NCBI RefSeq assembly: GCF_000227585.1
Contig: NZ_CAFB01000045.1
Coordinates: 1 to 44,320, forward strand
DNA length: 44,320 nucleotides
Direction: 5' to 3'
DNA from: Candidatus Glomeribacter gigasporarum BEG34
Lineage (GTDB): Bacteria > Pseudomonadota > Gammaproteobacteria > Burkholderiales > Burkholderiaceae
Shown: in pieces, positions 27,269-36,331 of the stretch
Layout of the letters: each line of letters starts with the position of its first letter
Position numbering within the stretch: position 1 is the stretch's first letter
The notes under the pieces: generated by a model
The model's input: the letters and a program-made list of their open reading frames with translations, nothing else
The model's database searches: none
What the model was told of the DNA's origin: nothing
Made by a program: the position numbers and the translations under genes

Positions 27269-27412
27269 AACCTGTTCACGATCTTACTGCGCACCCGTGA
27301 GCCGGCGTCGGGCGGTGCTCGGAATCCTCACATATGATGTATATGCTCCGGTTCCTGCGCTCCGTCCTCCTTGGCTGACAGGCGCTCGTGACAGATCGTG
27401 AACAGGTTCTTA
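27266..27412. repeat. Type B inverted-repeat element, full copy (147 bp)
   Basis: Terminal repeats of about 20 bases, TTAGAACCTGTTCACGATCT and its complement, frame a non-coding interior with GTGAGCCGGCGTCGGGCGG and CTCCGGTTCCTGCGCTCCG. The interior is directional, unlike type A. The yfgM stop TAG lies in the left end. The ends and size suit a non-autonomous, MITE-like element mobilised by an unseen transposase, possibly of the IS5 group. Confidence 0.85.
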
Positions 27413-27435
27413 GAACTTTTTTTATTCTCTGAACT

Positions 27436-28658
27436 ATGCATTCCTTTATTCGTCTTAAACGCTTTGTCCTTTTTGCTGTTTCCGTAGGATGCGCAGCATT
27501 GCTCGCCGCCTGCGCGTCGCCGGATTCGCGCCGTGTTCCGGCTCCGCTGACGGAATTCAAGCCCTCACTTGAATTAAAGCAGGCGTGGAAGACGAATATT
27601 GGCAACGCAAAACCCTATTTATTCCGGCCGGCTGTGGTCGATAACGCCGTTTATGCGGCGGCCGCCAATGGCGCGGTCGTGAAAATGGATGCCAGTCGCG
27701 GCGCGGTCATCTGGCGCGCCCGACTGAATACAAAGCTATCCGCAGGCGTTGGCAGCGATGGCGCGCATACCGCGGTCGGCAGTGTGGACGGCCAGGTGTA
27801 TGTACTGGGGCGGGAGGGTCAATTGCTCTGGAAGAAAGGGCTGAAGGGCGAGATCATCACGCCGCCGCTGGTTGGGCGGAGCGTTGTCGTTGCGCGCACG
27901 AATGATGGACGTATCACCGCGTTCGATGCGCAAACGGGCGCGCGGAAATGGACCTTCTGGCATGAGGCGGCGCCGCTGAGTCTGCGAATCACGGAAGACA
28001 TGGTTTTCGCGGACGCCGGGCTTGTGCTGGCCGGTTTCCCGGATGGCGCGCTCGCTGCGATCCGTTTGGCGGACGGCGCTGCGCAGTGGCAAAGTCCTGT
28101 CTCCTACCCGCGCGGCGTGACCGACTCTGAACGCATGAACGATGTGGCCGGCGCGCCAGTGCGGATAAACCGTGAAATATGCGCGGTGACTTTTCAGGGC
28201 AGCATCAGTTGCATGGAGGTCCAGACTGGACAAGTCCTTTGGGAGCAGCCGTTATCCAGTTATGCAGGACTTGCGCAATATGAGTCCAAGCTGATCGCCG
28301 TCGATGAGCGCGCGGTGATTTCACTCTACGACACCGCCAGCCGCCAGCGGATCTGGAAAAACGCCCAACTGAAAAACCGGGCGTTGAGCGCGCCCGCGAT
28401 TGCGGGCCTAGAGCCTTTTTCAGCGATCCCGAATACCGAACACGCAGAAGCGACACCGGGCAAGCCGCTGAAAAATGCTCCAGCGGTGGTTGCCGGTGAT
28501 TACAAAGGCTTTGTGCACTTCTTATCGCTTCAAAATGGCGAACTGATTGCGCGCGCGAAAACCGATGGCAGCGCAATTACTGCCCCCCTGTATTTGCAGG
28601 CCGTACTTTGATTGTGCAGACGCAGAGGGGCGGGCTGTATGCATTTCGACCGTATTAG
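27436..28658 (+). CDS. bamB: Outer-membrane assembly lipoprotein BamB, with an in-frame repeat insertion and a 3' frameshift
   Basis: A lipobox LLAAC puts the anchor at Cys26, followed by an eight-bladed beta-propeller with PQQ-like blades (IWRARLNTKLSAGVGSDGAH, VGSVDGQVYVLGREGQLLWK, WEQPLSSYAGLAQYESKLIA). BamB helps the BAM complex insert beta-barrels. Residues 325-349 (from LEPFSAIP to LKNAP) come entirely from a type A repeat, lying between SAPAIAG and AVVAGDYKGFVHFLS. The uninterrupted frame ends at 28611. One extra C in the C6 run at 28583-28588 would restore PPVFAGRTLIVQTQRGG and LYAFRPY up to a TAG at 28656-28658, which another type A element supplies. Function is uncertain. Confidence 0.88.
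28408..28482 (+). repeat. Type A element inserted in frame within bamB
   Basis: CTAGAGCCTTTTTCAGCGATCCCG at the left and CCGCTGAAAAATGCTCCA at the right match the element apart from terminal substitutions (TAGAGCC, GCTCCA). They remove potential stop codons or arise from decay. The 75 bases equal 25 codons, so the host frame is kept. The interior resembles the copy at 22674. Confidence 0.88.
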
Positions 28659-28758
28659 AGCTTTTTCAGCGGCTTGCCCTGCGTCGCTTCGCGCTCGCCG
28701 TATTATTCATACTGTCTTCACGCTCGCTCCTTGGGCAATCTCGCTGAAAAAGCTCTAA
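28655..28758. repeat. Type A palindromic element, variant arms (104 bp)
   Basis: Both arms lack the same A/T position: TTAGAGCTTTTTCAGCG pairs perfectly with CGCTGAAAAAGCTCTAA. The interior includes CATACTGTCTTC and CGCTCGCTCCTTG, the reverse complement of the long-copy left flank. It provides the restored-frame bamB stop and ends two bases before the der start codon. Confidence 0.9.
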
Positions 28759-28760
28759 TA

Positions 28761-30110
28761 GTGAAACCCGTCATTACCCTCGTGGGTCGTCCCAATGTCG
28801 GGAAATCCACCCTTTTTAACCGACTGACGCGCTCGCGCGATGCGCTCGTCGCTGATTTTGCGGGCACGACGCGCGACCGTCATTATGGCGAAGGACGCGC
28901 CGGTTCGCGGCCATATTGGATTGTGGATACCGGCGGTTTTGAGCCTGCTGCGCGGCGCGGCATCATCCGCCAGATGGCGCAGCAGACGCGCCAGGCGGTC
29001 GATGAGTCGGACTGCATTCTTTTTATCGTCGATGCGCGCCAGGGCTTGACGCCGCAGGATGAATGGATTGCCGCCTGGCTGCGCAAGACGGGCCGCCCGC
29101 TGTGCGTCATTTTAAACAAAGCGGAGGGGAATGCGGCCGCGTACGTACTGGCGGCTGATTTTTATGCGCTTGGCCTAGGCGAGCTGCATCCCATTTCAGC
29201 GGCGCATGGCAATGGCGTGTCCGCAATGATCGAAGCGGCGCTTGAGGCTGCCTGTCAGGGCCGTGAAGCGCAAACAGATACAGAAGAAGAAGGCGAAGAT
29301 CGCCAGGGGCGGGGTATCAGAATCGCTGTGGCAGGCCGTCCGAACGTCGGCAAGTCCACACTCATCAATGCGCTGCTTGGAGAAGAGCGCGTCATTGCTT
29401 CCGATGCCCCCGGCACCACGCGCGATTCGATTGCGATTGATTTCCAATGGCAAGGGCGGGACTACCAATTGATCGATACCGCGGGCGTGCGGCGCCGCGC
29501 CAGAGTGTCTGAGGCGATTGAAAAATTTTCTGTGATTAAAACCATGCAATCCATTGCCGCAGCGCATGTGGTGGTGTTGCTGCTCGACGCGCGTCAGGAG
29601 ATCAGCGAACAGGATGCGCATCTTGCCGGCTTCGTGGTCGAACAAGGGCGTGCGTTGGTGATCGGCGTGAATAAATGGGACGGCCTGGATAGCTATCAGC
29701 GCGAACGCGCAAAAGTCGCCCTCAGGCGTAAATTGCCTTTTCTCGACTTTGCAGAATTTCACTTTATCTCGGCGCTTCGGAAAACCGGACTTGAGCCTCT
29801 GATGCGTTCGGTCGATGCCGCTTATCAAGCCGGGATGTGCAAACTGCCGACGCCCAAACTCACGCTCGCCTTGCGCGCGGCTGCCGGATTCCAGCCGCCG
29901 CGCCGCTCAGGCTTGATACGGCCAAAACTGCGTTATGCGCATCAGGGCGGACACAACCCGCCCGCCATCGTGATTCACGGCAATGCGCTGGATGCCCTCA
30001 CGCCTGCCTACCAGCGCTACCTTGAGAAACGTTTCCGCGCTGCTTTTCCGTTAGTGGGCACTCCGCTTCGGTTGATTCTGCGCACGGGAAAAAATCCCTA
30101 TACTGAATAA
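28761..30110 (+). CDS. der: Ribosome biogenesis GTPase Der (EngA)
   Basis: The product is 449 residues from a GTG at 28761 ([20 protein letters not shown]). The frame opens upstream in the repeat, but that part is not family sequence. It has two GTPase domains: the first with [18 protein letters not shown] and DTGGF; the second near residue 190 with [27 protein letters not shown] and NKWDGLD. A KH-like C-terminal domain binds the ribosome. It acts in 50S maturation. The repeat upstream occupies the whole region where a ribosome site should be, so initiation may be inefficient or depend on the hairpin. Confidence 0.96.
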   Translation: MKPVITLVGRPNVGKSTLFNRLTRSRDALVADFAGTTRDRHYGEGRAGSRPYWIVDTGGFEPAARRGIIRQMAQQTRQAVDESDCILFIVDARQGLTPQDEWIAAWLRKTGRPLCVILNKAEGNAAAYVLAADFYALGLGELHPISAAHGNGVSAMIEAALEAACQGREAQTDTEEEGEDRQGRGIRIAVAGRPNVGKSTLINALLGEERVIASDAPGTTRDSIAIDFQWQGRDYQLIDTAGVRRRARVSEAIEKFSVIKTMQSIAAAHVVVLLLDARQEISEQDAHLAGFVVEQGRALVIGVNKWDGLDSYQRERAKVALRRKLPFLDFAEFHFISALRKTGLEPLMRSVDAAYQAGMCKLPTPKLTLALRAAAGFQPPRRSGLIRPKLRYAHQGGHNPPAIVIHGNALDALTPAYQRYLEKRFRAAFPLVGTPLRLILRTGKNPYTE

Positions 30111-30122
30111 AGAAACAAAGCT

Positions 30123-30196
30123 TGGAGCATTTTTCAGTGAGATTGCACTTTCGCGAGCGCGAAGCGACACAGGGAAAATCACTGAAAAATGCTCTA
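30123..30196. repeat. Type A palindromic element, short form (74 bp)
   Basis: TGGAGCATTTTTCAGTGAGA on the left and TCACTGAAAAATGCTCTA on the right. The left tip has G for A, which still pairs as a G·U wobble in RNA. The interior contains CGCGAGCGCGAAGCGACACAGGG. It lies between der and hfq, about 45 bases before the hfq start. Confidence 0.9.
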
Positions 30197-30240
30197 GATC
30201 AGCTATAGTGTCCATGATTTTCTAAACACGGAGTGATGTA

Positions 30241-30492
30241 ATGAACAATAAAGGGCATTTGTTACAAGACCCATTTCTGAACGCACTGCGCAAAGAGCAT
30301 GTGCCCGTTTCGATTTATCTGGTGAATGGCATTAAGTTACAAGGAAATATTTATTCCTTTGATCAATACGTGGTATTACTCAAAAATACAGTGACGCAAA
30401 TGGTCTATAAACACGCCATTTCAACCATTGTTCCATCGCGCCCGATGACATTGAATCTGCAAAATCCCGATATGGAGCGCGATGAAGTCTAG
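30241..30492 (+). CDS. hfq: RNA chaperone Hfq
   Basis: The product is 83 residues. Sm1 motif: [20 protein letters not shown] followed by [19 protein letters not shown]. Sm2: [13 protein letters not shown]. Hexameric Hfq pairs small RNAs with mRNAs. A CGGAGTGATGTA ribosome site precedes the ATG. Position between der and hflX is conserved. The element-rich transcripts of this genome could be among its ligands, which is speculation only. A short C-terminal tail ([11 protein letters not shown]) is typical of Burkholderiaceae. Confidence 0.97.
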   Translation: MNNKGHLLQDPFLNALRKEHVPVSIYLVNGIKLQGNIYSFDQYVVLLKNTVTQMVYKHAISTIVPSRPMTLNLQNPDMERDEV

Positions 30493-30497
30493 GTCCC

Positions 30498-30643
30498 TAA
30501 GAACCTGTTTACGATCTGTCGCGAGCGCCTGTAAGCCAAGGAGGACGGAGCGCAGGAACCGGAGCATATATGAATATGTGAGGATTCCGAGCACCGCCCG
30601 ACGCAGGATCACGGGCGCGCAGCAAGATCATAAACAGGTTCTA
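30498..30643. repeat. Type B inverted-repeat element, full copy, inverted
   Basis: AAGAACCTGTTTACGATCTG on the left, AAGATCATAAACAGGTTCT on the right. The interior is the reverse complement of the copy at 27266 (GGAACCGGAGCATATATGAA, CGAGCACCGCCCGACGCAGG). It fills almost all of the hfq-hflX gap. Confidence 0.85.
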
Positions 30644-30660
30644 AGCAACGCTCCGCTCCA

Positions 30661-31758
30661 ATGATCAACGCAGCGCTGGTCGGCATTGATTTCGGAACAG
30701 GCGGTTTTCAGGCGAGTCTGGATGAACTGCGTCTGCTGGCGCGCAGCGCTGGCGCAATTCCGGCCGCATTGATCACCGCGCGCCGGAGAGCGCCGGATGC
30801 CGCTCTTTTTTTGCCGGGCGGCAAAACGGATGAGTTGAAGTCGGCGCTTGGACTGCAGAATATTGATCTTGTGATTTTCAATCATGCGTTGACTCCGGCC
30901 CAGCAGCGCAATCTGGAATACAGACTGGAACGCCGGGTTGTGGACCGGACGACATTGATTCTCGATATTTTTGCGCAGCGGGCGCGCAGCCATGAGGGGA
31001 AATGTCAGGTCGAACTGGCGCAATTGCATTATCTGAAGACGCGCCTGGTGCGCGCCTGGACGCACCTTGAACGCCAGAAAGGCGGCATTGGCCTGCGCGG
31101 GCCGGGCGAAACCCAGCTTGAAACAGATCGCCGTCTGATTGGCGAACGGATTAAGACGCTGAAGGCGCGTCTAGACCGTTTGCATCGTCAGCGCCGCACG
31201 CAGCGCCGCCGGCGCGTCCGTAACGCTGTATTTTCAGTCTCTCTGGTCGGTTATACCAACGCGGGTAAATCGACGCTTTTTAATGCACTCACGCGCGCCC
31301 AAGCCTATTGCGCGGATCAATTGTTTGCAACGCTGGATACCACTTCACGACGCTTTTACCTAAGCGATGCAACCCAAGGCGTTTTGTCCGATACGGTGGG
31401 CTTTATTCAGGATTTGCCGCATGAACTGGTCGCCGCATTTCGCGCAACGCTTGAAGAAATGGTGCATGCGGATTTATTGCTGCATGTCGTCGATGCCTCC
31501 AACCCCGCGCGGCGCGAGCAGGCGGAACAGGTGCAACAGGTCCTGAGCGCGCTGGACGCGGCGGATATTCCGCAGATCCTTGTCTGGAATAAAATGGACG
31601 CTGTTCCTGAAGCGGTTCCAGAGCTCGCATCAAGCGGCGCGGCCGAGCGGGATGCGCATGGTAGAATCCGCCGCGTTTTTTTAAGCGCGCGTACCGGGCA
31701 GGGCCTTGGCGCGCTTCGCGGTGCAATGGCTGAAGCGGTTGCGACCGCGCCCCTGTGA
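30661..31758 (+). CDS. hflX: GTPase HflX
   Basis: The product is 365 residues. An N-terminal nucleotide-binding domain (LPGGKTDELKSALGLQNIDL, LTPAQQRNLEYRLERRVVDR) is followed by GGIGLRGPGETQLETDRR and a coiled region. The GTPase domain has G1 GYTNAGKST, G2 region FATLDTTSR, G3 DTVGFIQDLPHELVAAF and G4 WNKMD. HflX splits stalled or hibernating ribosomes. The ATG at 30661 follows the type B repeat with no strong ribosome site. It sits in the conserved hfq-hflX-hflK-hflC run. Confidence 0.95.
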   Translation: MINAALVGIDFGTGGFQASLDELRLLARSAGAIPAALITARRRAPDAALFLPGGKTDELKSALGLQNIDLVIFNHALTPAQQRNLEYRLERRVVDRTTLILDIFAQRARSHEGKCQVELAQLHYLKTRLVRAWTHLERQKGGIGLRGPGETQLETDRRLIGERIKTLKARLDRLHRQRRTQRRRRVRNAVFSVSLVGYTNAGKSTLFNALTRAQAYCADQLFATLDTTSRRFYLSDATQGVLSDTVGFIQDLPHELVAAFRATLEEMVHADLLLHVVDASNPARREQAEQVQQVLSALDAADIPQILVWNKMDAVPEAVPELASSGAAERDAHGRIRRVFLSARTGQGLGALRGAMAEAVATAPL

Positions 31759-31789
31759 GTGTTTATATGCCGATTTTTGGTTTTTATCC

Positions 31790-33100
31790 ATGAAGACTTC
31801 AAATCGGGGCCGTGATCATGTCCAGTTTAGCCAGAACGGGCCGAAAGAGCCGGAAAAAAATAATGCGCGGCCCCAGCCAGATAAAGCGCCAAAACCAGTG
31901 CCAAAGCCGACGCCCGGACGCGGCGCTCCGCCCGATCTCGATGAGCTTTGGCATCGGTTTAACCATCGCGCCGCCCATCTGTTCCGCTTTCGCAAGCGCA
32001 AATTAAAAGGAGATTCAGGTCCTCCATCTGGCAAGCAGCGCCGAAACCGTTTGCGCGCGGCGATCAGCGCAATGTGCAGTCTGATGGCCGCGGCCTGGCT
32101 CGGCAGCAGCTTTTACATGGTCGGTTCAAGCCAGACGGGAGTGGTCTTGCAGTTCGGCGCTTATCAAACCATGACCTCTCCTGGATTGCGATGGCATTGG
32201 CCTTCCCCATTTCAGTCACATGAATTTGTGGATACCGCAACGCATACGGTAGAAATTGGCGCAAGTCGAGCGGGAGCGGCAAGGCGCAGCGCGGATGCGC
32301 TGATATTGACCCAGGATGGCGGCTTGGCGGATATGCATTTTGCGCTTCATTATCGGGTGACGGATCCGCATGCTTTCCTCTTTCACCATGCCGGCGCCGC
32401 CTATCTGAATGTGATTCAGGCCGGCGAGGCGGCCATACGCGAGATTTTTGGCGCGCTCACGCTTGAAGATACGCTGAATCCGGACCACAGCCGTCTTTCA
32501 TCCAGACTCATCCGGAAAACCCAGGAAATTCTGGATGCGCGCCGTAGCGGTATTCTGGTGACCGGCATCGCAGAGCGGAAAGCGCAATGGCCCGGGTCAG
32601 TGAAGATGGCATTTGAAGAAGCGGTGAAAGCTGCGCAGGAATGCGAGCGCCAGAGAAGGGAAGCGGTTGCAGATGCGCAGCGCATTCAGACGCAAACGCA
32701 GGTTGAAGAAAAGCAGATGGTCGATGAAGCCGGACTGTATAAAGCACATCTCATCTCGACCGCGCACGGTGAAAGCGAGCGCTTCAAGCAGGTGCTCGCC
32801 GCCTATGCGCAGATGCCGGAGCTCACCCGCACCCGCCTGTATTTAGAGACCCTGCGGGAAATGTATGCGCACTCACGCAAGGTTCTGGCGAACGGCAAAG
32901 CGGCTCAACAGATGTTCGTTCTTCCGCTTGAAAAACAGTCTGAGCAGAACGCATCCTCACAAAAAACACAAAGCGCGGAAAAATCCGTTGCCCCCTCTGC
33001 TGAAAAATCCGCCCAGACAAAAGAAATATCCCTAGACAAAGCGCCAGTGCGGTGGGAAGCGTTTCTCAAGCGCAGGCGCAGAAACGCAGGGGTTGAGTGA
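31790..33100 (+). CDS. hflK: FtsH protease modulator HflK
   Basis: The product is 436 residues from ATG 31790 (MKTSNRGRDHVQFSQNGP). A long Pro/Lys-rich cytoplasmic start is followed by one membrane span (residues about 90-110). The SPFH domain follows (FYMVGSSQTGVVLQFGAYQT, LILTQDGGLADMHFALHYRV), then a coiled-coil region (EEAVKAAQECERQRREAVAD). HflK and HflC form a cage around FtsH and tune degradation of membrane proteins. It overlaps the hflC reading frame start region by a few bases. The Ser/Lys-rich tail is normal. Confidence 0.95.
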   Translation: MKTSNRGRDHVQFSQNGPKEPEKNNARPQPDKAPKPVPKPTPGRGAPPDLDELWHRFNHRAAHLFRFRKRKLKGDSGPPSGKQRRNRLRAAISAMCSLMAAAWLGSSFYMVGSSQTGVVLQFGAYQTMTSPGLRWHWPSPFQSHEFVDTATHTVEIGASRAGAARRSADALILTQDGGLADMHFALHYRVTDPHAFLFHHAGAAYLNVIQAGEAAIREIFGALTLEDTLNPDHSRLSSRLIRKTQEILDARRSGILVTGIAERKAQWPGSVKMAFEEAVKAAQECERQRREAVADAQRIQTQTQVEEKQMVDEAGLYKAHLISTAHGESERFKQVLAAYAQMPELTRTRLYLETLREMYAHSRKVLANGKAAQQMFVLPLEKQSEQNASSQKTQSAEKSVAPSAEKSAQTKEISLDKAPVRWEAFLKRRRRNAGVE

Positions 33101-33105
33101 GTGAA

Positions 33106-33942
33106 ATGAACCGATTGATCACAGGCGTGATGACTCTGATTGCGCTGATCCTCATATGGATCGCTTCGACGGTGTTGATCGTTGACCAGCGCACCTATGC
33201 CATTGTTTCCACCCTGGGAAAGGCGCAACCGCGTTTGATTCATACGCCGGGCCTGTATTTCAAATGGCCGTTTCCCTTTGCGCAGGTTTTAACTCTGGAC
33301 AAACGGATGCGGGCGCTGAATCGCGCGGATGTTTTGCGCGCGCGCTGCGCAGATCAAAAGGAGATGGGCATCCAATGGGGGATTCAATGGCGCATCATGG
33401 AGCCTCGCCTGTATATCCGCCGCTTTGGCAACGATCTCAGGCGCGCTGAATTACAACTTTCCGAATACGCTGATGCGGCGGCGCGCGCATTCATTTCCCG
33501 GCGCTCCGCCGCTCAATTGATGGCTGAAAATGATCCAATGGGCCGCGCAATCCGTGAGCGTGCTATGGTAGAGGCGCGCAAGCTCGGAATTGAGATTACG
33601 GATGCGCGCGTCATCAGGCTGAATGCGCATATGGAGGATACAGACGTCTCCGCGCATATGGAAGCGCAGTATCAACAGGCGGCGAATCGGCTCCGTTCAG
33701 CCGGCGCGCTGGAAGCGGCGGACATTCGCGCTTCTGCGCAGAAAGAAAGGGAAGCGCATCTTGCGCAGGCGTACCGGCAGGCGCAGAGGCTCAAAGGGGA
33801 AGGCGATGCGCAGGCTGCGCTCATCGAGGCGGACGTCTATAAACGCGATCCGCAGTTCTACCGCTTTTATAAAAAGCTTGAAATTTACCGGAAGAGTTTT
33901 GGCGCGCATGATGTGATCATTGATTCTCTGGAGCATGAGTAA
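33106..33942 (+). CDS. hflC: FtsH protease modulator HflC, shortened C-terminus
   Basis: The product is 278 residues from ATG 33106; a GTG at 33097 is also in frame. The membrane span (ITGVMTLIALILIWIAST) and SPFH domain (LIVDQRTYAIVSTLGKAQPR, GLYFKWPFPFAQVLTLDKRM) are intact, as is the coiled region. The end, [22 protein letters not shown], stops early: relatives carry about 20 to 25 more residues after the DV-x-V motif. The stop lies eight bases inside fis, so the hflC 3' end probably marks a deletion junction. Confidence 0.93.
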   Translation: MNRLITGVMTLIALILIWIASTVLIVDQRTYAIVSTLGKAQPRLIHTPGLYFKWPFPFAQVLTLDKRMRALNRADVLRARCADQKEMGIQWGIQWRIMEPRLYIRRFGNDLRRAELQLSEYADAAARAFISRRSAAQLMAENDPMGRAIRERAMVEARKLGIEITDARVIRLNAHMEDTDVSAHMEAQYQQAANRLRSAGALEAADIRASAQKEREAHLAQAYRQAQRLKGEGDAQAALIEADVYKRDPQFYRFYKKLEIYRKSFGAHDVIIDSLEHE

Positions 33943-34171
33943 ACATCAGCTTGAACAATGCGTGCGCAGCAGTCTGGATCAATATTTCCTGGATCTGAAT
34001 GGCTCGCGTCCGCACGATATTTATAAAATGATCGTTGCGTGCGTTGAGAAGCCGATGCTCGAATATCTGCTTGAACGGGCGCAGGGCAATCAGTCGCAAG
34101 CCGCTGAATCTTTAGGCATCAACCGCAACACGCTACGCAAAAAGCTGCAACTGTACGGGCTGCTTAAATAA
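33935..34171 (+). CDS. fis: Fis-family DNA-binding protein
   Basis: The product is 78 residues ([20 protein letters not shown]), the usual length of betaproteobacterial Fis. The C-terminal helix-turn-helix [20 protein letters not shown] is intact. Fis bends DNA and shapes global transcription. In relatives the gene follows dusB and precedes purH. Here dusB is missing and fis overlaps the end of hflC, so the locus has been joined by a rearrangement. The ATG at 33935 fits the family better than the upstream one at 33920. Confidence 0.93.
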   Translation: MSKHQLEQCVRSSLDQYFLDLNGSRPHDIYKMIVACVEKPMLEYLLERAQGNQSQAAESLGINRNTLRKKLQLYGLLK

Positions 34172-34178
34172 TTCCACA

Positions 34179-35753
34179 ATGATTCAACAAGCGCTTCTGT
34201 CCGTTTCCAATAAAACGGGAATCGTCGAGTTTGCCCGCGCGCTCGCAGCGCGGGGCATTGCGCTCCTCTCTACAGGCGGCACCGCGCAATATTTAGCGCG
34301 CGCGGGTATTCCTGTCACCGGCATTGCGGATTACACGGGTTTTCCTGAGATACTGGACGGGCGCATCAAAACGCTGCATCCCAAGGTTCATGGCGCGCTG
34401 CTCGCGCGGCGCGATTCGGACGCGCATTGCCGCACGCTGGAAGAACATGGCATTGGCAGGATTGATCTGCTGGCGGTCAATCTTTATCCATTTACGCAGA
34501 CCATTGCGCAGGCGGATTGCACGCTTGAAAACGCGCTTGAACAGATCGATATCGGCGGGCCGGCGATGTTGCGCGCTGCCGCGAAGAATTATCGGGATGT
34601 CACTGTCGTGACCGATCCGGATGACTATGAAACCCTATTGGCCGAAATACGCGCAAACGGCAATGCAGTCAGCAGTCAGACCCGTTTCCGGCTTGCGGCC
34701 AAAGCCTTTGCGCATACCGCGCAATATGACGGCGCGATTACAAATTATTTGACCTGTTTAGATGAAGCGCCGCCGCATGCGTCTTGCTGCGCCTATCCAG
34801 CGATACTGAATCTGAGCTTTGAAAAAGTGCAGGATCTACGATACGGAGAAAATCCGCATCAACAGGCCGCGTTCTACCGCGATCTAAACATGCCTGCTGG
34901 TGCGCTCTCAACCTACCGCCAATGGCAAGGCAAAGCGCTGTCGTACAACAATCTGGCCGATGCTGATGCGGCATGGGAATGCGTGAAGACGCTGAATGCT
35001 TGCGCGTGCGTGATTGTCAAGCACGCCAATCCGTGCGGCGCGGCGCTGGCTGAGTCGCCTGCGGAGGCGTTTGCCAAAGCATTGCAGACGGATCCGGCTG
35101 CCGCCTTTGGCGGAATTATCGCGTTTAACCGGGAAATGAACGCCGACGCCGCCCGCGCGCTCGCGTCCCATTTTGTTGAAGTGCTGATCGCGCCCGCATT
35201 CAGCGACGAAGCAAGACAATGGCTTGCTGCCAAACAGCATCTGCGCGCGCTTGAAATTCCACTCGCCGGCGTGGACAGTCAAAGCCAGGCTGTCGACCTC
35301 AAACGAGTCGGCGGCGGCTTGCTCGTGCAAAGCTTCGATACCTGCCAGGCGCAGCCGGACGAATGGCGCGTCGTGACAAAACGGCATCCAGGCCCGCAGG
35401 AAATGGACGACCTGCGCTTTGTATGGCAGATCGCGAAGTTCGTGAAATCCAACGCCGTTGTCTTTGGTGCGCGCGGCATGACCTATGGAATTGGCGCGGG
35501 TCAAATGAGCCGCCTCGATGCAGCGCGTATCGCTGGCGGCAAAGCGCAGTATACAGGCTCAAAGGAAACGGGCTTTGCGGTCGCATCGGATGCCTTTTTC
35601 CCGTTCCGGGATGGCCTGGATGTTGTTGCGGCCGCAGGCGCGCGCTGTGTGATTCAACCGGGAGGGTCGATTCGCGACGATGAAATCATTGCCGCCGCGG
35701 ATGAACATCAAATTGCGATGGTGTTTACCGGCGTGCGGCATTTTAGACACTGA
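34179..35753 (+). CDS. purH: Bifunctional AICAR formyltransferase / IMP cyclohydrolase PurH
   Basis: The product is 524 residues. The N-terminal cyclohydrolase domain ([60 protein letters not shown]) is followed by the transformylase domain with [32 protein letters not shown] and [17 protein letters not shown]. It ends FTGVRHFRH, the family end. It performs the last two steps of purine synthesis to IMP. It begins seven bases after fis. The formyl donor it uses depends on glyA, present in this window. Confidence 0.97.
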   Translation: MIQQALLSVSNKTGIVEFARALAARGIALLSTGGTAQYLARAGIPVTGIADYTGFPEILDGRIKTLHPKVHGALLARRDSDAHCRTLEEHGIGRIDLLAVNLYPFTQTIAQADCTLENALEQIDIGGPAMLRAAAKNYRDVTVVTDPDDYETLLAEIRANGNAVSSQTRFRLAAKAFAHTAQYDGAITNYLTCLDEAPPHASCCAYPAILNLSFEKVQDLRYGENPHQQAAFYRDLNMPAGALSTYRQWQGKALSYNNLADADAAWECVKTLNACACVIVKHANPCGAALAESPAEAFAKALQTDPAAAFGGIIAFNREMNADAARALASHFVEVLIAPAFSDEARQWLAAKQHLRALEIPLAGVDSQSQAVDLKRVGGGLLVQSFDTCQAQPDEWRVVTKRHPGPQEMDDLRFVWQIAKFVKSNAVVFGARGMTYGIGAGQMSRLDAARIAGGKAQYTGSKETGFAVASDAFFPFRDGLDVVAAAGARCVIQPGGSIRDDEIIAAADEHQIAMVFTGVRHFRH

Positions 35754-35791
35754 CAGGCGTTTCGCACAGCCGCGCGGGTCGGCGCAGCGCC

Positions 35792-36301
35792 TCATTGCCG
35801 CAACTGGCTCACACTACGCCACAGTGCAAAGGCCGCGGCTGCAAAAATCAATAAAAGCGCGACCAGTGACCACGCGGGCAGCGAAAGTCCCAGAATAGGC
35901 GGATAGACGGTCTCGCAGAATCCAGCGACTTTAAATGCCGACGGCCACAAATGCGCGAGCGGAAAATGATCCACAATAGGCTGCAATGCGTCGAAGCCGC
36001 AATGAAATGTGGGGTGCTGAAGCAGCCAGAGTTGGCGCGCAGCCGTTGCAAGCCCGCCCGCCGCCGCAATCAATATCCCGGTTGCGGCAATGCAGCGCAC
36101 GCGCGGGCGGCGCGTGAATGCGCCTCGAAATGCACATACCGCAATCCATACATAGGCGTAGCGCTGCAAAATGCATAGCGGACACGGGTCCTGATGATGA
36201 ACAAATTGCAGATACAGTGCGCCGCCCAGGCTCATCAGGCTTAATATTCCTAATATTGCAAGCAGGCAGCGAACGTTAACGATAGAGATATTGTTATTCA
36301 T
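35792..36301 (-). CDS. dsbB: Disulfide bond formation protein B
   Basis: The product is 169 residues from ATG 36301, with AAAAGGAGTG just before it. It has four membrane segments. The first periplasmic pair is DPCPLCILQRYAY (CxxC), and the second pair is formed by the Cys in FHCGFDALQ and the one in AGFCETVYPP. DsbB reoxidises DsbA and passes electrons to ubiquinone, which ubiA and the UbiH-like gene would supply. It is divergent from the antiporter gene, with only about 30 bases between them. Confidence 0.94.
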   Translation of the reverse strand: MNNNISIVNVRCLLAILGILSLMSLGGALYLQFVHHQDPCPLCILQRYAYVWIAVCAFRGAFTRRPRVRCIAATGILIAAAGGLATAARQLWLLQHPTFHCGFDALQPIVDHFPLAHLWPSAFKVAGFCETVYPPILGLSLPAWSLVALLLIFAAAAFALWRSVSQLRQ

Positions 36302-36331
36302 TAGCACTCCTTTTATTCCTTTGCGCTTTTT

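Noticed and set aside
28674-28760. A 29-residue N-terminal extension of Der
   Set aside because: It is encoded by the type A repeat; the family begins at [16 protein letters not shown], for which a GTG start at 28761 is available.
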